Source: Acanthopleura granulata (Eukaryota > Mollusca > Polyplacophora > Chitonida > Chitonidae). Taken from it: a DNA stretch of 64,000 nt. Made by a program: the position numbers and the translations under genes. The stretch spans positions 19,050,120 through 19,114,119 of the forward strand of contig JABBOT010000002.1 of NCBI GenBank assembly GCA_016165875.1, in the 5' to 3' direction. Positions 1-12,820 of the stretch are shown here, one piece after another (within the stretch, counting starts at the first letter, position 1; each line of letters begins with the position of its first letter). Below the pieces are notes generated by a model. That model saw only the letters and a list, made by a program, of their open reading frames with translations, made no database searches and was not told the DNA's origin.

Positions 1-1566
1 TCTGATTTCCTGATATCGCTGCATGCCATGATTTTTATATAAAAAGGCCGATTGGCTCATTAGATACCGTTATATGCATACAATATGTTCAGTTACCTGG
101 CTGACATTCGGGAATGTCATTCCACCATAGTTATACATGCAACCATCTAGTTTAAGACATGGCGAGAGTCTTTCATACATGCAGTCATATATAGTTTAAG
201 AGCTTTGTCCATAAATAATGGAATAATAAGTGAGCCATTTTGCGCAGAATGTTCATTTTCTCAGATTTAAACAATTCGCATACATAATTGTGCAGCATGG
301 CTGTTGCCAATAATATTTAATCACGTATTGATTGCGATGACTTCCAAACCGTGAACATACTAATATGAAACAACACATATGTTATATATGAAATTACATG
401 ATAAATGATCTGTTTTGAATACATATTTTGATCATCTACCAACCTTAATCTACAATTTACGTGAAACAAATTCGTAATTTAGACATCGCAACACGTCATT
501 TGTGAACAGTTACATAGTTTACGCATGGCTGTGTATTGGAATTACCAATGTTTAGCTATGTGCTCGGACATTTGAAAAAATGTGATAATCTGTCTTGTCA
601 GCTTCAGAAAAAAAACTGTGATAGTCACTTTATCTTGGTTTTAGTTACGACAAGAAGACCGTGCAATGGTCCACATTTTGGAAAAGCCAGGTATATTAAT
701 TGCAAACCAGACACCCAGTTGTGAATTAACTGATGTAGTCCAACTATTAGAACACCAAGATATCAGAGATGATACACTTCTGTTATATATACTTTCATTT
801 CAATTGGTTGTACCCATAATTCGATCATTTCGTGCGTAACCTGTATTATCAAACTTTACCGAAGACCCGTATTTTTTCCTGGCGACACTTCACAGGTCGT
901 CATTTAGCGCGCGCCTCGATGACGTAAGACGGGTCACTCCTGTTTGTAAACAGTGTCCATTTCAAGTAGTTCTGTGTATCACGTCAGTTTCATTGTCGTG
1001 TAATGACACGATGATCAGTGGAAGTGTTCATAATCGGATTACACGTGCTCACGGACGTTACATTTATAACAGGAGGTAATTACCCACTCTACCTATGAAA
1101 ATATAACACTAAAAACAATAGAAATGATCGTGTCCCCTTACACATCTCAGACGGGGGCAGGGGTGTGTGTTTTCTCACCCTGGCAGGGCAGCTCACCGCG
1201 AAAATAACCTCAGGTGTGAAATTGGGGTTAAAGGTCGTAAAATCTGTCGTTGGCACAATAATTGCTAGGTATATTTCCTGTATAGAGGGATGTGTCAACC
1301 ACCCTGCTAGGAGCCACCAGAGGTGTAGAATTGTTAACTCTTAAGCGTGAGAAATTCACTACGAACTACATGGCTCCGGAAATGAAATATGATTTGAAAA
1401 AAACCCACTATTTCCTACATGATAACGTGCTGTGAAATGCACACGTTAATATTGTCATTTAGAAACTAAATGCAACCAAAGGCGTACGATATTCTTCTCA
1501 ATACATACAGCTTTTCAGTAGGCACGAATGTTATACGTGTGTATGTATTTCAGGCCGTAATGATAT
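1..1566. other. Non-coding, no gene seen
   Basis: AT-rich with only short chance reading frames. A GC-richer patch near 905-960 contains GCGCGC, TGACGTAA (CRE-like) and TGTTTGTAAACA (overlapping forkhead-like sites). It could be a distal regulatory element or a promoter of a gene to the left. Confidence 0.5.
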
Positions 1567-1700
1567 ATTTATTTTCTTGATAGGTGTTTTGCACCGTAAT
1601 CAAGAATATTTCACTTCTACGACCCACTCGAGCATTATGGTGAGAGGAAACCCGACAGAGCCCGGGGGACACCCCATTATCGTCCGCACGTTACCTGTCA
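1567..1700 (-). mobile_element. SINE copy, family A (tail at left end)
   Basis: It has the family's 3' part, read on the minus strand: the GGTTTCCTCTCACCATAATGCT block, the AAATATTCTTGATTACGG block and the CAAAACACCTATC end. It is diverged, and no clear target duplication was seen. Confidence 0.7.
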
Positions 1701-4700
1701 TTTATATATGCATTTCCAACTACTCATACATTCAATATGCAGGTACATTTCATACACCTGAAAAGTATGACAGTGTCTTTCAGACAGAAATGTGGGTCTC
1801 CTGTTACTCGTTATATATTTGTACTTGTATATACGTTTCCCTCCAAAGGACCTCTCTTTACAGGCGAAATTATCGAGTATTCGACATTCATTGAGCTGTA
1901 ATTTTTGAAGTAGGAAATGAAATGTGCAATTGCGCTGTTTCAAATAATTGTTATAAACAGGGATAATAGGCTTTAATAAAGATTTTGTGCTACAAATTTT
2001 CGATATGATATACATGTAGTGCCCAACCGTTCCCCAAATCCCTGGATGTCAGATTAAAGCTGGATAGATGAGACAGGGTGTGGAAGTCAGGAGTGGGGGA
2101 TAATTCAGATGTGGAAATTACTTTTTTCTTGAAAAATCTTCGATCGTATAAAATGCATTAAATTTTGTCCAAACCCTTTGTTGTTGTGCAGGCTTAAGAT
2201 TACTCTCCAATATTTCTCACCGAACATTATATGCCTAAAACGCATGCCCAAGAAACATGTGATTACGGAGTATGCCGTTTCCGATACGTGAGTCAGTGCG
2301 GTTGCATTAATTTACAGCTTTCTCAATGACTGTGTATGATGTTTCGCAGCAGAGGTGAATATCGTGTCAATTTCACCAGAGACAATCAGCTGTGATTTCA
2401 AAAGGACAAGTGAACACATGGCTGAACAGTTGTCCCCAATGTCATCTACTAGCGAAGGTGTCCCAGAAGGTAGTAATTTTCTTGTTAAGCCGTCAGGTAA
2501 ATTTGACCAGAATAGTGGAGATGGGCGGACAGTTTTAAGTGAAAAGTGACGGCCAATTTTATCAGCGTTTAAGCCGGTGGTATCAATGAACGGCCGCGTC
2601 AAAGACCGATGTGAAATCGACACAATAGGCGAGCAATGTCGACTGAAGGATGTCCGTTTCGCTGCGCATAGATAACTCTACTGATACTCTTTTCCCGTCT
2701 GGCAACCACAACGCGGTGTCTGTTCTGGAAAAGCACACAGTCACAATAAACAAGATTTAATCGCGATAGACCGAGAGCCTTACAAGATTGCCTTTGACAG
2801 TTTTCACGGGAATTACTTTTTAAGTAAATAAAACCAGGCTTTTTTTATACGCCGCTCAATTTCATTACAAATCGACCATGTTATCGGGCAAATCTGGATC
2901 CAGACTACAAATTACCCTCGCCCTGTGTCCCGGTGTTGTGATACGACTGTAGGAAGACTCACTTGGGGCTTGTTAGGAAGCCCTTGGAACAACAGGGAAC
3001 AATACCTATTGTAGTACAAAGCCCTTTATCCAAGCAACTGAACGATGTGATAAGGGTTTTTCTGTCTTTTTCTTCCTCAGAAATTCAATGCAAGATGCAA
3101 GATGATTGTATGGTCTTTTGCTCTCGTGACTAACTCGAGGAATGTAGTAGATTATGAGATATAGATAAAGTAACAATCACTGTTGGCATGGGGAAATAAC
3201 GGAAGTGATCCATATACGACCTCGACCTTCCTGCTACAGCGTTTCTTCATAAACCTATCCCATACACTGATATTCAACAGATATGTCCGCAACCAAAAAC
3301 ACGACCGCCCCCCCCCCGGCCTCCACCCCCATAATAATATACACCGGATGACCGGCATGTATATAGAAACACCAGATAAATGAATCATTCAGTAATAAAT
3401 AAACAATATGTGAGGAAATTTCGTTAAATCCATTACGCTGTTTCATTCTACATTTACTTAAAATTTTACGCATCCAAGCACAACCATTCTCTCTGCATAT
3501 CACATTTAGTCACTCTTCTGTTTAACCAAACCGGTTTAAACCTTTGTCTGTACACATAGTTGCAAAAAGTTTTCAAGATCTGGTCCATTCTAATATTTGT
3601 TCAGATTTCCCTCGAGAACAACACTTCGACCTGGGCGAGACAGAAGCAATATGATAACTTTGTATCTATGTGCATACATTTTCATAACACGTTCACGGTT
3701 TGTCGATGGTGCTGCTTTTAAAGTTAATCCAACTGTAGATTTAAATAGAGCTTCTGTTGAAACTGTCGTACTGATGTATAATATATATAGGTCGCTTATC
3801 TATACCTGCATGGCACTGTAGCTGATAATTCTGTATTTGACATTTCTGAAAGTGAAGTTTGAAATGAATTCTGACAGAAACATGCGATCATGTGAAAGGG
3901 GCAGGATTAATTACTTTGTTTTCTTCACTCCAGCATATTCAATTATAAGACGGCGATCAGGTTTATGGCAGAAGAAACCATGAGAAAAACTCGCCATCAG
4001 ATACCCTGCTGCTGGCCAGACTGGAAAATATAAACCACATTGCACATTTGTTTACGGTTTATTTGACATACATACATGTACTTGAAAAACATCTCAGAAA
4101 TCACTTAGGAAGCCACCGGTCGTACTCTCTTAAAACGTTAACGTTTGTAAATGTCAACATGTTCTAAATCTAACATAAGATGTTACCCTGCTTAATGATA
4201 GTGTGTATATGTTACTACGTCAATTTGTAACATTTATAATGCCGAAAACAAAACATCAAAGTCTTGATTTGACATAAGAGAGTGTTAAACTGAAACATGT
4301 TCCAATAAATTTGTAAAGTGTTATATTTTTAACACTTTCGTAAGTGTTAATCTAACACCCTGAACGTTTTTCCTTACTAACCATTGCCATAAACTTATGT
4401 TTAATATTATCAAAATTATGTATAAAACATTTCTGCTCAGTTTTATGAAAATAAGTTAACTCGTACATTCTAAGATTTATTACTTTGTTTTTGTTGTAGC
4501 TTGTTTAACTGTTTATGTTGAAACTATTCACAAGGTTTTTTATATAAAACGTGCCGCCAATAAAGCGCTTCAAAGGCACATGGAGAAATAAATTAAACAT
4601 AAATACTCATATTTTTAGACGCTGATTATAATTTGTTAGTTGACATTTATTTGGATATTAATGGTGGACGGAATAATAATTCAGCTTTCATAAATTACGT

Positions 4701-6455
4701 AATAACAGTGACCCTGTTCGAAAAGTCTTGTGAGATCGATGAACCTGAAAACCTTTCGTACTTTGGAAATTAAAAGTTTTAAAAGAAACAAGCTTGCCAC
4801 GTGCCGTTTTCAAAATTGTCGTTATAGAATTGACAGATTTGGCCCAGACAAATTAACTTCCGCATGGGTACGTTCATTGAGTCGGAGACTGCCCTGGGGA
4901 CTTCTCATGACGCGCTTCTCCTGCCATGTCTCCCTTGAAACGTGGGAGCCTGACTACGACAGACCTTACGACGCCATATAAGAGAATCAACCAGCCTGCC
5001 AGCCTGCTAATACGCAGACAAAGTCAAATAACTTTAAGAAAACTTTTGAAATAATGATACGGTTAATGAAGCTGCGCGAAAAGTATGGCGATAGCAGAAC
5101 ATTTATATCATGGAATCCTTCCGTGTTAAAAGGGGTTATATTGGAATATGATGTGCTTATGCAAAAGAAACATTCGCTTGTTATATTGCAATATTTTCCA
5201 TGCTCAAAATATTTAAGTGTGCAGAGAAAGCAGTAATAGTTTTTGAACACAAAGTGTGCTTGCCTATGGCCATTTTATAACAGTAGACTTAATCTGGGTA
5301 GTAAATTACTTAGTCTGCAAATAAATTTATATTTATCTACTTTAATGATGTGTTGATTTCATTTTTATATACACCGTGGGAAAATATTTACAGTTAGACT
5401 GTATAAGGAAAATACGCGAGATGTGCTACAAATCAGGAAAAGAGTGAGAACTTAGTATGAAGAATGCTATGTTTCGGTTTTTGTCTGACTTGACACAAAT
5501 TAATATTATGCACAGCAAATTGGTTGTAATTTTTGCTTTCCTTTGTTTTCTATCTATCTGTGATATATGGCTTTATCAAGGTAAAATCGTTTTAACGTGT
5601 GAACGATGGAGACCGAAATTATCTAAATACGAGCCAGTTGAGGAATTTGAACTAGGATATAGCACAATCCTGTACAACAGGCCGAGTTCACAAACCGCAG
5701 ATATTTCAAACACAAAAACATGGTAGGATTACGCGGGATTCGATCCCATCCGCATATACAGCATGTGGAAGTCAAACGAATGTTTAAGTGATTATTTCTA
5801 CTCACCGTTTCAGTAAGCATGTGCACCGGAATTCTGTCAGCTTATCATCGGCGTGTATATACTTTAGATAAGAAGTCTTTGCATACATCATTGTGAAATC
5901 TTTTATCTCCCCTGGCATTCTTAAACCAGTCCCTTCGGCAGATGAGACAAGAAAATACATTCGTTTTACTTTAAAAGAAGCTTGCCAAGTTATTCATCTT
6001 ATATCATAAGAATATGTTACCAGCGAATTGAGCTTGAGCGTGATTTTACCTGTAGGAGAAAGTAGAACATCCCCACTAAAAGTGTTCAGTTTCTGGTAAT
6101 GTCAGCCCTGTATGGCCGGATGTAAATGGATACCTGGCCCTACCATACCACATGACTGTGATGTCACTAACATGTGCTTAATTACATCTCAGCTAATCGG
6201 CTTCCGGGTGTCCTGAGGCAGATGTACCAGACCGTTGGTGAGTGATGGCAAGATTGAACTGCCAGTTAAACTAACTATAGATCTGTTATAGACCAAAAAA
6301 TAATCAGCGGACAATTTAGGCATGAAATTTCAACATGATAGCCATATTAAATAAAATAAAATATTAAATAAGATATTTGAAAAATATTAAAATTGAGTTG
6401 TATCTCATGGCACATTATCGTTGCTACAGATTACCCCTTGCCCCTTTAGCTGACC
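1701..6455. other. Non-coding, no confident gene
   Basis: Mostly AT-rich. A poly-C run lies at about 3308-3318. At 4313-4360 AAGTGTTA/TAACACTT motifs form short hairpins. One reading frame near 5457-5726 has a signal-peptide-like hydrophobic stretch but no homology that I recognise. Confidence 0.5.
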
Positions 6456-6625
6456 CCGTGCTTTCCTTTACGGCCATACTGGGGAAGGTCTGTCAGCAAC
6501 CTGCGGTAGGTCGTGGATTTTCGCCGTCCTCTGCCCGGTTTACTCCCATCATAATATTGGTCGCCGTCGTGCAAGTGGAATATTCTTGAGTAAGGCGTAA
6601 AACACCTATCAAATAAATACATAAA
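6456..6625 (+). mobile_element. SINE copy, family A, with target-site duplication
   Basis: It reads GGAAGGTCTGTCAGCAACCTG, then the ATAATATTGGTCGCCGTCGT and AATATTCTTGAGTAAGGCGT blocks, and ends CAAATAAATACATAAAT. Flanks TTTAGCTGACC (6445-6455) and TTTAGCTCACC (6626-6636) are an 11-bp duplication with one mismatch. Confidence 0.85.
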
Positions 6626-6702
6626 TTTAGCTCACCTCAGCACTTGGCACACATTCGAATAAAGATAGAATAGGGGAAAAGTGTGTTACACACATCAAGT
6701 AA

Positions 6703-6849
6703 TTTATTTAATTATTTATTTGAGTGGTGTTTACCCCTCACTCGAGAATAATTCATTTAGACGACGACGGCCAGAATTATATGGTGGGTGGAAACCGGGC
6801 AGTCCCTTTGGGAAACCCACAGCCATCTACTGGTTGGTGGCGTACCACG
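6703..6849 (-). mobile_element. SINE copy, family A, with 10-bp target-site duplication
   Basis: It is the same family on the minus strand. Exact repeats CATCAAGTAA flank it at 6693-6702 and 6850-6859. It sits within 100 bases of the copy at 6456-6625, in opposite orientation. Confidence 0.88.
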
Positions 6850-6859
6850 CATCAAGTAA

Positions 6860-8172
6860 GTACTGCATGTATGTCAAAAGGCTTCGAATCTACATGTATA
6901 CATGCCAGGGTGGCAATACACGCCTTACAAATCTCTTCGCATAATTATGACCGAATTATAAAGTTCTTTATATAGCTTGATAGGTAGCCTTGTAACTGTT
7001 CTTTCACAGACAGCGTTTCTTGCTGGTGGTGCCCGCTGTGTTTTCCTCTTTTCTTTCTTTGGCTTTAGAGTCTTTTTAATCTTTTGACGGGTTAATATTA
7101 TACTTGAAACTTGCGCAACAAATTTTTAATGTTACTCTGACAGCCTTGCAGGATCGAAACTGTAATTTATTCTCCATGTCTGACAAAATGTATTTGCTAA
7201 CAAATCCAGTGGTGCGTTAAAGTTAATTCGTGAATAAACACCTTTCGTTCGTTGGGAAGGTTTTCAATTTTACTTAATTATAACCGAAATTGTTATAGAT
7301 GTATTTCGATAAAACATTGAATTAAATCTGAAATTATACGATAAAAACAACTTGCATTGTTATGTGAAATTGCATGCCTAATAAGACTTGTTTCTGGTAA
7401 CGTTCGGAAATAAATAGTGTTATTGCTGTATATATCCACGATAATAGTAATTAAAATTTGATTCGAAGTTATAATTTGGAAATCAAACTTGAAATTGAAA
7501 TCATAGTGACGGGGCAGTGGGGTTGGGCACGTGCCCATACCCTTGTTAAGGGCTGTTTTGTGCCTTGTGCTGACTCCTGGGGTATCATATGCTCTCTGGG
7601 CACCTCACCTAGCCCTTGCCCATTGTCCAGGACCATTTAATCCCTGTCACTGAAGTTTCGAGCTATGGCCATCGGGCAAATTACACCACGCGACGCTATA
7701 CGCTAATTTACTAATCTGCTCATAGAATAGAATAACAGGCAAAGGTATGTGGTGGGCGGACCGGGCTCCAGTCTAACCCTTGACGGACAGAAGGAAGCCC
7801 ATTGATGGAAAGGGTGTTGGGGCTATCTCACAGACCGACCCTCCTGGGCACAACTGTAACCGATACACACTCCCATACACAACTTGACAGGTTCTCACAT
7901 TGTCACAATGAGGTATTAAGCCTTAGCAAATTTAACCAATGAGATGCCTTGCTCTCTACGTTAAAAGAAGGTTCTCTACTCACCCTCGGTGACAGATAAA
8001 AACGGGAGGTCTGATGACGAAGAAACAGTTTGTTCTCTTGAGTCTGAAGAACGAAACCAAGTACTGCAGGTATACATGTGACAAACAGTCTAAATCGTTA
8101 AGAGCTTGAAAAAGTTCTACTTCAGGCCTAGAAAGGTGAACTCCCTTAGACTGGTGAAAAACTGTAAACAGA
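6860..8172. other. Upstream region of the Olig-like gene
   Basis: No coding exon is recognised. It is AT-rich to about 7500, then more balanced, with the CACGTG palindrome at 7524. The promoter and any 5' UTR exon should lie here, but no TATA box or clear start site can be defended. Confidence 0.45.
7524..7537. promoter_or_regulatory. Perfect 14-bp palindrome with a CACGTG E-box
   Basis: TGGGCACGTGCCCA is its own reverse complement and carries a CACGTG core. It lies about 640 bases upstream of the Olig-like ATG. CACGTG is bound by bHLH-zip and some bHLH dimers. A role here is inference. Confidence 0.4.
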
Positions 8173-8802
8173 ATGGATGACAGAAAGAAGGAAGATGTCT
8201 CCAAAGCTGACATGTCGTCTGTAGAAACTCTTTGTGTGGATGATTCCGAAAGTGAATCTGGTTTCGCCAGCAAGAGAGCGTCAACGTCGATCGACAAAAT
8301 CGAGCCGCCCCAGCAGGAAACCCCTGGACTCGGGTATAGTGACAATGTATTGCGGGCTTCCCGAAAACGAAAGCATTCGGATTCGGATGACAGTGAAATT
8401 TCCCGGAATGAATCTGATGAAGCCAGATTACTTATCAACAAGAGAGAGAGACAGAGAATGCACGACCTGAACTCCGCCCTAGACGGACTCAGACAAGTCA
8501 TGCCGTACTCCACTGGGCCTAACGTCAAGAAACTCTCCAAAATGGCAACGCTTTTACTGGCCAAAAACTATATTCAGAGTTTGCATAAGTCTCTCGATGA
8601 CATGAAGAAGATGGTGCAAGAACTGAGTCTACAGAGACGAGCAGAGTCCCTGGTACTGCCAAACCCTAGTCTCCCTCCCCTGGGACGGTTACCGCTCCCA
8701 CTAATTCCCGTATGTACGATGGGAACTAAATCTTCCTACCCCAGCGCCTTCAATTTCCCGTGCTTCTGTGCCCAGTGTCAGAGGCGAGAAAAGACTGTTT
8801 GA
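8173..8802 (+). CDS. Olig: Olig-family bHLH transcription factor (single coding exon)
   Basis: The 209-residue reading frame has one bHLH domain at about residues 85-145. The basic region reads [12 protein letters not shown] (89-100), helix 1 and loop include DGLRQVMPY and GPNVKKLSK, and helix 2 includes [10 protein letters not shown] (125-134). DGLR-VMPY and the GP-V-KLSK loop are typical of Olig1/2/3 rather than of Bhlhe22/23, which have ELRAVIPY and SPSVRKLSK. Family members bind E-boxes as dimers in the nucleus and specify neural progenitors. The N-terminus is acidic and Ser-rich with a basic RKRKH patch (64-68). The C-terminus is Pro/Leu-rich and ends with a Cys cluster, CFCAQC (197-202). 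The ATG has G at -3 and +4. The lack of introns in the coding part fits Olig genes. It is shorter than the vertebrate proteins, which have roughly 270-320 residues. The family call is strong; one-to-one orthology with a particular Olig is not established. Confidence 0.9.
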   Translation: MDDRKKEDVSKADMSSVETLCVDDSESESGFASKRASTSIDKIEPPQQETPGLGYSDNVLRASRKRKHSDSDDSEISRNESDEARLLINKRERQRMHDLNSALDGLRQVMPYSTGPNVKKLSKMATLLLAKNYIQSLHKSLDDMKKMVQELSLQRRAESLVLPNPSLPPLGRLPLPLIPVCTMGTKSSYPSAFNFPCFCAQCQRREKTV

Positions 8803-9320
8803 TCCCATGAACTTCCATCTTGTGGACATGAAGCATTTGACTTATCCACTGATCATGAAGAACGATGTGTATTTTACAGTGTATATAGTGTAATGGTGCT
8901 GCTCGCTACGTCATATAAAACAATTACTGAAAACATTCCGTGGAGATATCCTCTGAAGACCGTTTTATACGAACGTTCTTGTGAATTTAAAAAGGGAATT
9001 GCGATTTGAATGTAAGTCTTTAGGTGTGAATTGTAGGTGTGTACATAAATGTGTACAATACGGATGGCAAATTGTTCAAGTTTTTATTTCAACAACAATT
9101 TGATTTTAAAGACTAACGATATAAGCGCATTGGTAGGTATTATATGTATATGTTTGGATGACAGTTACATTAATTACCGGCAGTCGTATTTATAATTCTT
9201 TGATTTATTAAAAAATAATTTGAAGAGTATACATTGGTTGTAGAATTAAATCGAACTGTTCTCTGAAAATGATAATATCATGTTATATTTCCAAATAAAT
9301 ATATGAAAATTAATTTGAAA
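8803..9320 (+). other. 3' UTR of the Olig-like gene
   Basis: AT-rich sequence follows the stop. It ends with an AATAAA at 9294-9299 and a T/G-rich stretch about 25-50 bases further on, so cleavage near 9310-9320 is inferred. No other coding sequence is seen here. Confidence 0.6.
9294..9299 (+). terminator. Poly(A) signal AATAAA of the Olig-like gene
   Basis: It is the first canonical AATAAA in the right strand after the stop codon, about 490 bases downstream, with a GT-rich element after it. Confidence 0.55.
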
Positions 9321-10707
9321 TGAAGTGGCCTTTTGTTTATAAATAATTCATGTCATGTGACAGGTTTATTTTCCCCCCTTGACAAAAATGACATTTACCA
9401 ACACAAGGCGATGTGTCCCAGAGCGTGTATTTAATTATTAAATTTGTTTATTCCACTGGTGATTCGGCGAACTCAAGATTATTTCATTTATATTTCACCC
9501 AAGTCAGGTTTACAGATATACAAGGGAACTCGCATATATCTATATGCACTACATGACATATATTAATTACGAATAAAAGAAAATTACAGAAGCATCCTTT
9601 GGACACATGGAACTCGGGCCAGCTCCTTGTTTCTGGTCTCGAATTGCGTTCATTGAGTGCCCCAGCCTACATTTATATACAGCATATACCGGTGCATAGT
9701 TTCTCGTGCCAGGTTTGTCCGTTAGTTGTAAAATTTTTGAACATGTATCCGCTGAAACAATTTGTGTGCCACATGTATATTTCATAAACTTTGTGTGAAG
9801 CATTTTTAACTATCGAAATATATGTACTTATTATGTATACCTTCAGTTTACACAAATGAGGTAAACCTATATACAAATACTTAATAATAGGAGTGTATGC
9901 CGAGTAAAACTGTATGTGACACACATCTGGTGTGGATAGGACTATCATACTAATACTTCGCGCTTGACCTGTTGAAAGATGCGAACGCGTTACAATTCCC
10001 ATTGCTGATTTCTGGTGACAGAAGACAACAGTCCTGCACGAGTCTTGGTAATAAACCAGACAAAGAAATCCCTACAGGTTCTAAAAGAGTTAAAATGGAG
10101 CTGCATGTTAGTTTGTAAGACCTGGAACCTTGTTCAATAACCTCGCATATGTATTGTTCTCGGGCCCCAGGAGCATGAAGCTGTCTTATAGACTTAAGTC
10201 AAGCTTAATCTTAACTCCAGTATCAGTATCAGTGCTCTAAATGGCACTCGCCTTGAGGATTTTAATTCGGCTGCCCTAGACCCTCAAGACAAAAATGAAA
10301 ATTAGCATTGATATTCAAATGTAGGCCATACGTGCAAGATTAACAACACTAGTGACGCAGCAAATTGCAATCATTTCTTTACTGAAACAAGCTCTTGGAT
10401 GCCTTCTCCAGGTATCAAAATAAACTTATTTTGGTCACTGATAATCCGTTCACAGAAAAAAAGCAAAGAAAAAGATAGCCGTTCAGGCAATAATTCACTA
10501 ACAATAATTGAGCTAATTGGGCTAATTCGATACAGTTACTTCGCCGTTGATTCATCTGACTACATAGTTAATTCACCTGAGTATACCTGTTTTCACGAAA
10601 ACAGTATATGTATAAGAAGATAATGTTTAACCCTATATATATATACCCTCTGCCTTCTTGTATGATGAACGACTTACAGATATTTTTGGAAATAACAAAT
10701 CGGAACA

Positions 10708-10731
10708 TTATATATATATATATATATATAT
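10708..10731. repeat. (TA)n microsatellite
   Basis: An uninterrupted TA run of about 12 units lies in AT-rich sequence. Confidence 0.85.
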
Positions 10732-12738
10732 GAGGGATTTTACATTATTTAGTCAGCATACTAGTACATAAAATATATTAAAATTGGTGAAACGAAAATG
10801 AGTACATGTTAAGATGAAGGCATATACGTGATGTTTGGCATATTTGAATCTGCAATCAGATGATAATCACAATAGCCTGTATAATTTTCTTTTCTTTTCT
10901 ACTCGCGTATCCTGACTAAAGATTACAGTAATCGCAGCCGGGGTTTCGAGGTGTACATATACATAAAATCAAACATCAGTAACCCATATATATAGACCAA
11001 ACTCCTTTTCCCCACAGTTTCTAACGCGTGAGAAATTTTCGTGATTCTTTTGCAGTATAAAAGCATATGTATAACTATTTACCTGTTAAGGTATACATTA
11101 TCCTTAACCAAACATTGATCTTCTATTCTTATAATTATGTATCCTTGCATGTACATTATAAACAAACTATTTAACCTTTCTGTCATGGAAATAAAACATA
11201 ACACATGTCGCCAAGACCAGGTCCGGAAGTAGACCGTCCTCTAATTATATGTTACAAACTCAAGGCACTTCTGCTAATTGCAGTTGAATTTTACAAAATA
11301 GCTATCAAACTACTGTGGATAACCCTCCCATTGACGTGTCAGAAACGATAGATCAACACGGTGAATATATCCACACTCTGCATCTTTAGGTAAAACAACA
11401 TTATGTTGTCTGAGCAATTAGCCCTGTGGGAGTCACACCTAAAGGGCATTCGATTTCTGAGCCTGCATTGCTCCACTTGTCCGCACCCACAGCGGATTAA
11501 CACCCGGACTGTGGCACAAGTGTGAAGTCCACAACAGAGATTCCGCTGACATGTTCGGTGGTGGGCGCCAGGATCACGTCTCCGACGTCTACCATTTGTG
11601 GATGATTATCACGAAATAGACGGCCACGTTCCTACAGGCCTGATTAAAACACAAGTGTCAGTGCCAAACAATGTGTAACCGTGAAGTCTTCAGAGATGAA
11701 CTCATGATGTAAACGCATGGTATATGAAATAAACAATCCTGCACATATCATGAAGACGGTCCTGCATGCTTTCGTATTTGTAATTTCCATTTTACATGAT
11801 ACGATTTATGTATTACCAAGGAAATATCATTATGGCTCTATGATATCACGGAATATTTTATGTATTTTAACAAAGCAGGCTGTTATACTGTGTATGTTTC
11901 TTAACATCTGCTATATAAACTAAACTCGTGAAAGTTTTGATTCGAAAGATATTCTGTACAGATATGTACACTCAGAGCGAATCATCAGATACCACTATAA
12001 ACCGAGCATGCTTGTAACTTCTTATAAAGTTGGTGTGTATGCCAAATTGCAGTGTGCGCAAAGACGTACATGTATATAATCTTAAAAATTAAATAATGGC
12101 ATTTTAAACCTGAGATTTTCTCAGTTTTTGTTGGATGAAAACCTTTAATCCCATGCACCTCTATCATTGTGGAATTAAAACTATTTAGTCTTTTTTCTTT
12201 CTTTTCTACATCATACTGACAACCAAATCAGAGTTTTAAATTTGTACGCTGATTACAGTTGATACATAATGCTGATAACATCGTCATGTATTGAATTTGC
12301 CGTGTAAAGGCTAAAAAAAAATGAGCTTTATATCAGAACTCACTGACACTGCAGCCATTTCAAAAGTTGCTTGTGTGTGTGATCGTTTGTGGTGGTTAAG
12401 GTGGGTGGGGCGGCTATAACTACACTCAGCTATCTCTAAAAACAGCCATACTCCCTATCAAGATTGCTTTTCATGGCTGACACTAAAATCACAAGCTCTA
12501 CAAACTGATATGTGGGGCCTCGATATTGTTGCAAAGAAAATGCAATTGGACTGCTTTTTACGATTCATACTGTTTAATTCCATTGGCTTGCTTTAGCCAC
12601 CAAGAGTTTTCTGTCTCTGGTGGTTTTTGATTTTCCAGAAACTAAGGAAAACTGGACAGTGGGCGTGAAGACTGATATGTGTTTACAAATATCACGCAGT
12701 AACAAACTCTATCTCCTCTCTCTCTGGGAATACACTAA

Positions 12739-12820
12739 ATTGTTTTTTTGTTTCTTTCTGTTTATGCTTTTTTTTTCTTTTCTTCTTTCTTTCTTCCTTT
12801 TCTTTTTTATTTTGATTAAA
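12739..12820. repeat. Pyrimidine-rich (T/C) tract
   Basis: About 80 bases are nearly all T and C on the + strand (repeated TTTCTTTCTTCC-like words). The short reading frames here on either strand are low-complexity and not genes. Confidence 0.8.

Noticed and set aside
7980..8564. 194-codon minus-strand frame
   Set aside because: It is the reverse-strand shadow of the Olig-like bHLH gene; the plus strand carries the recognisable domain.
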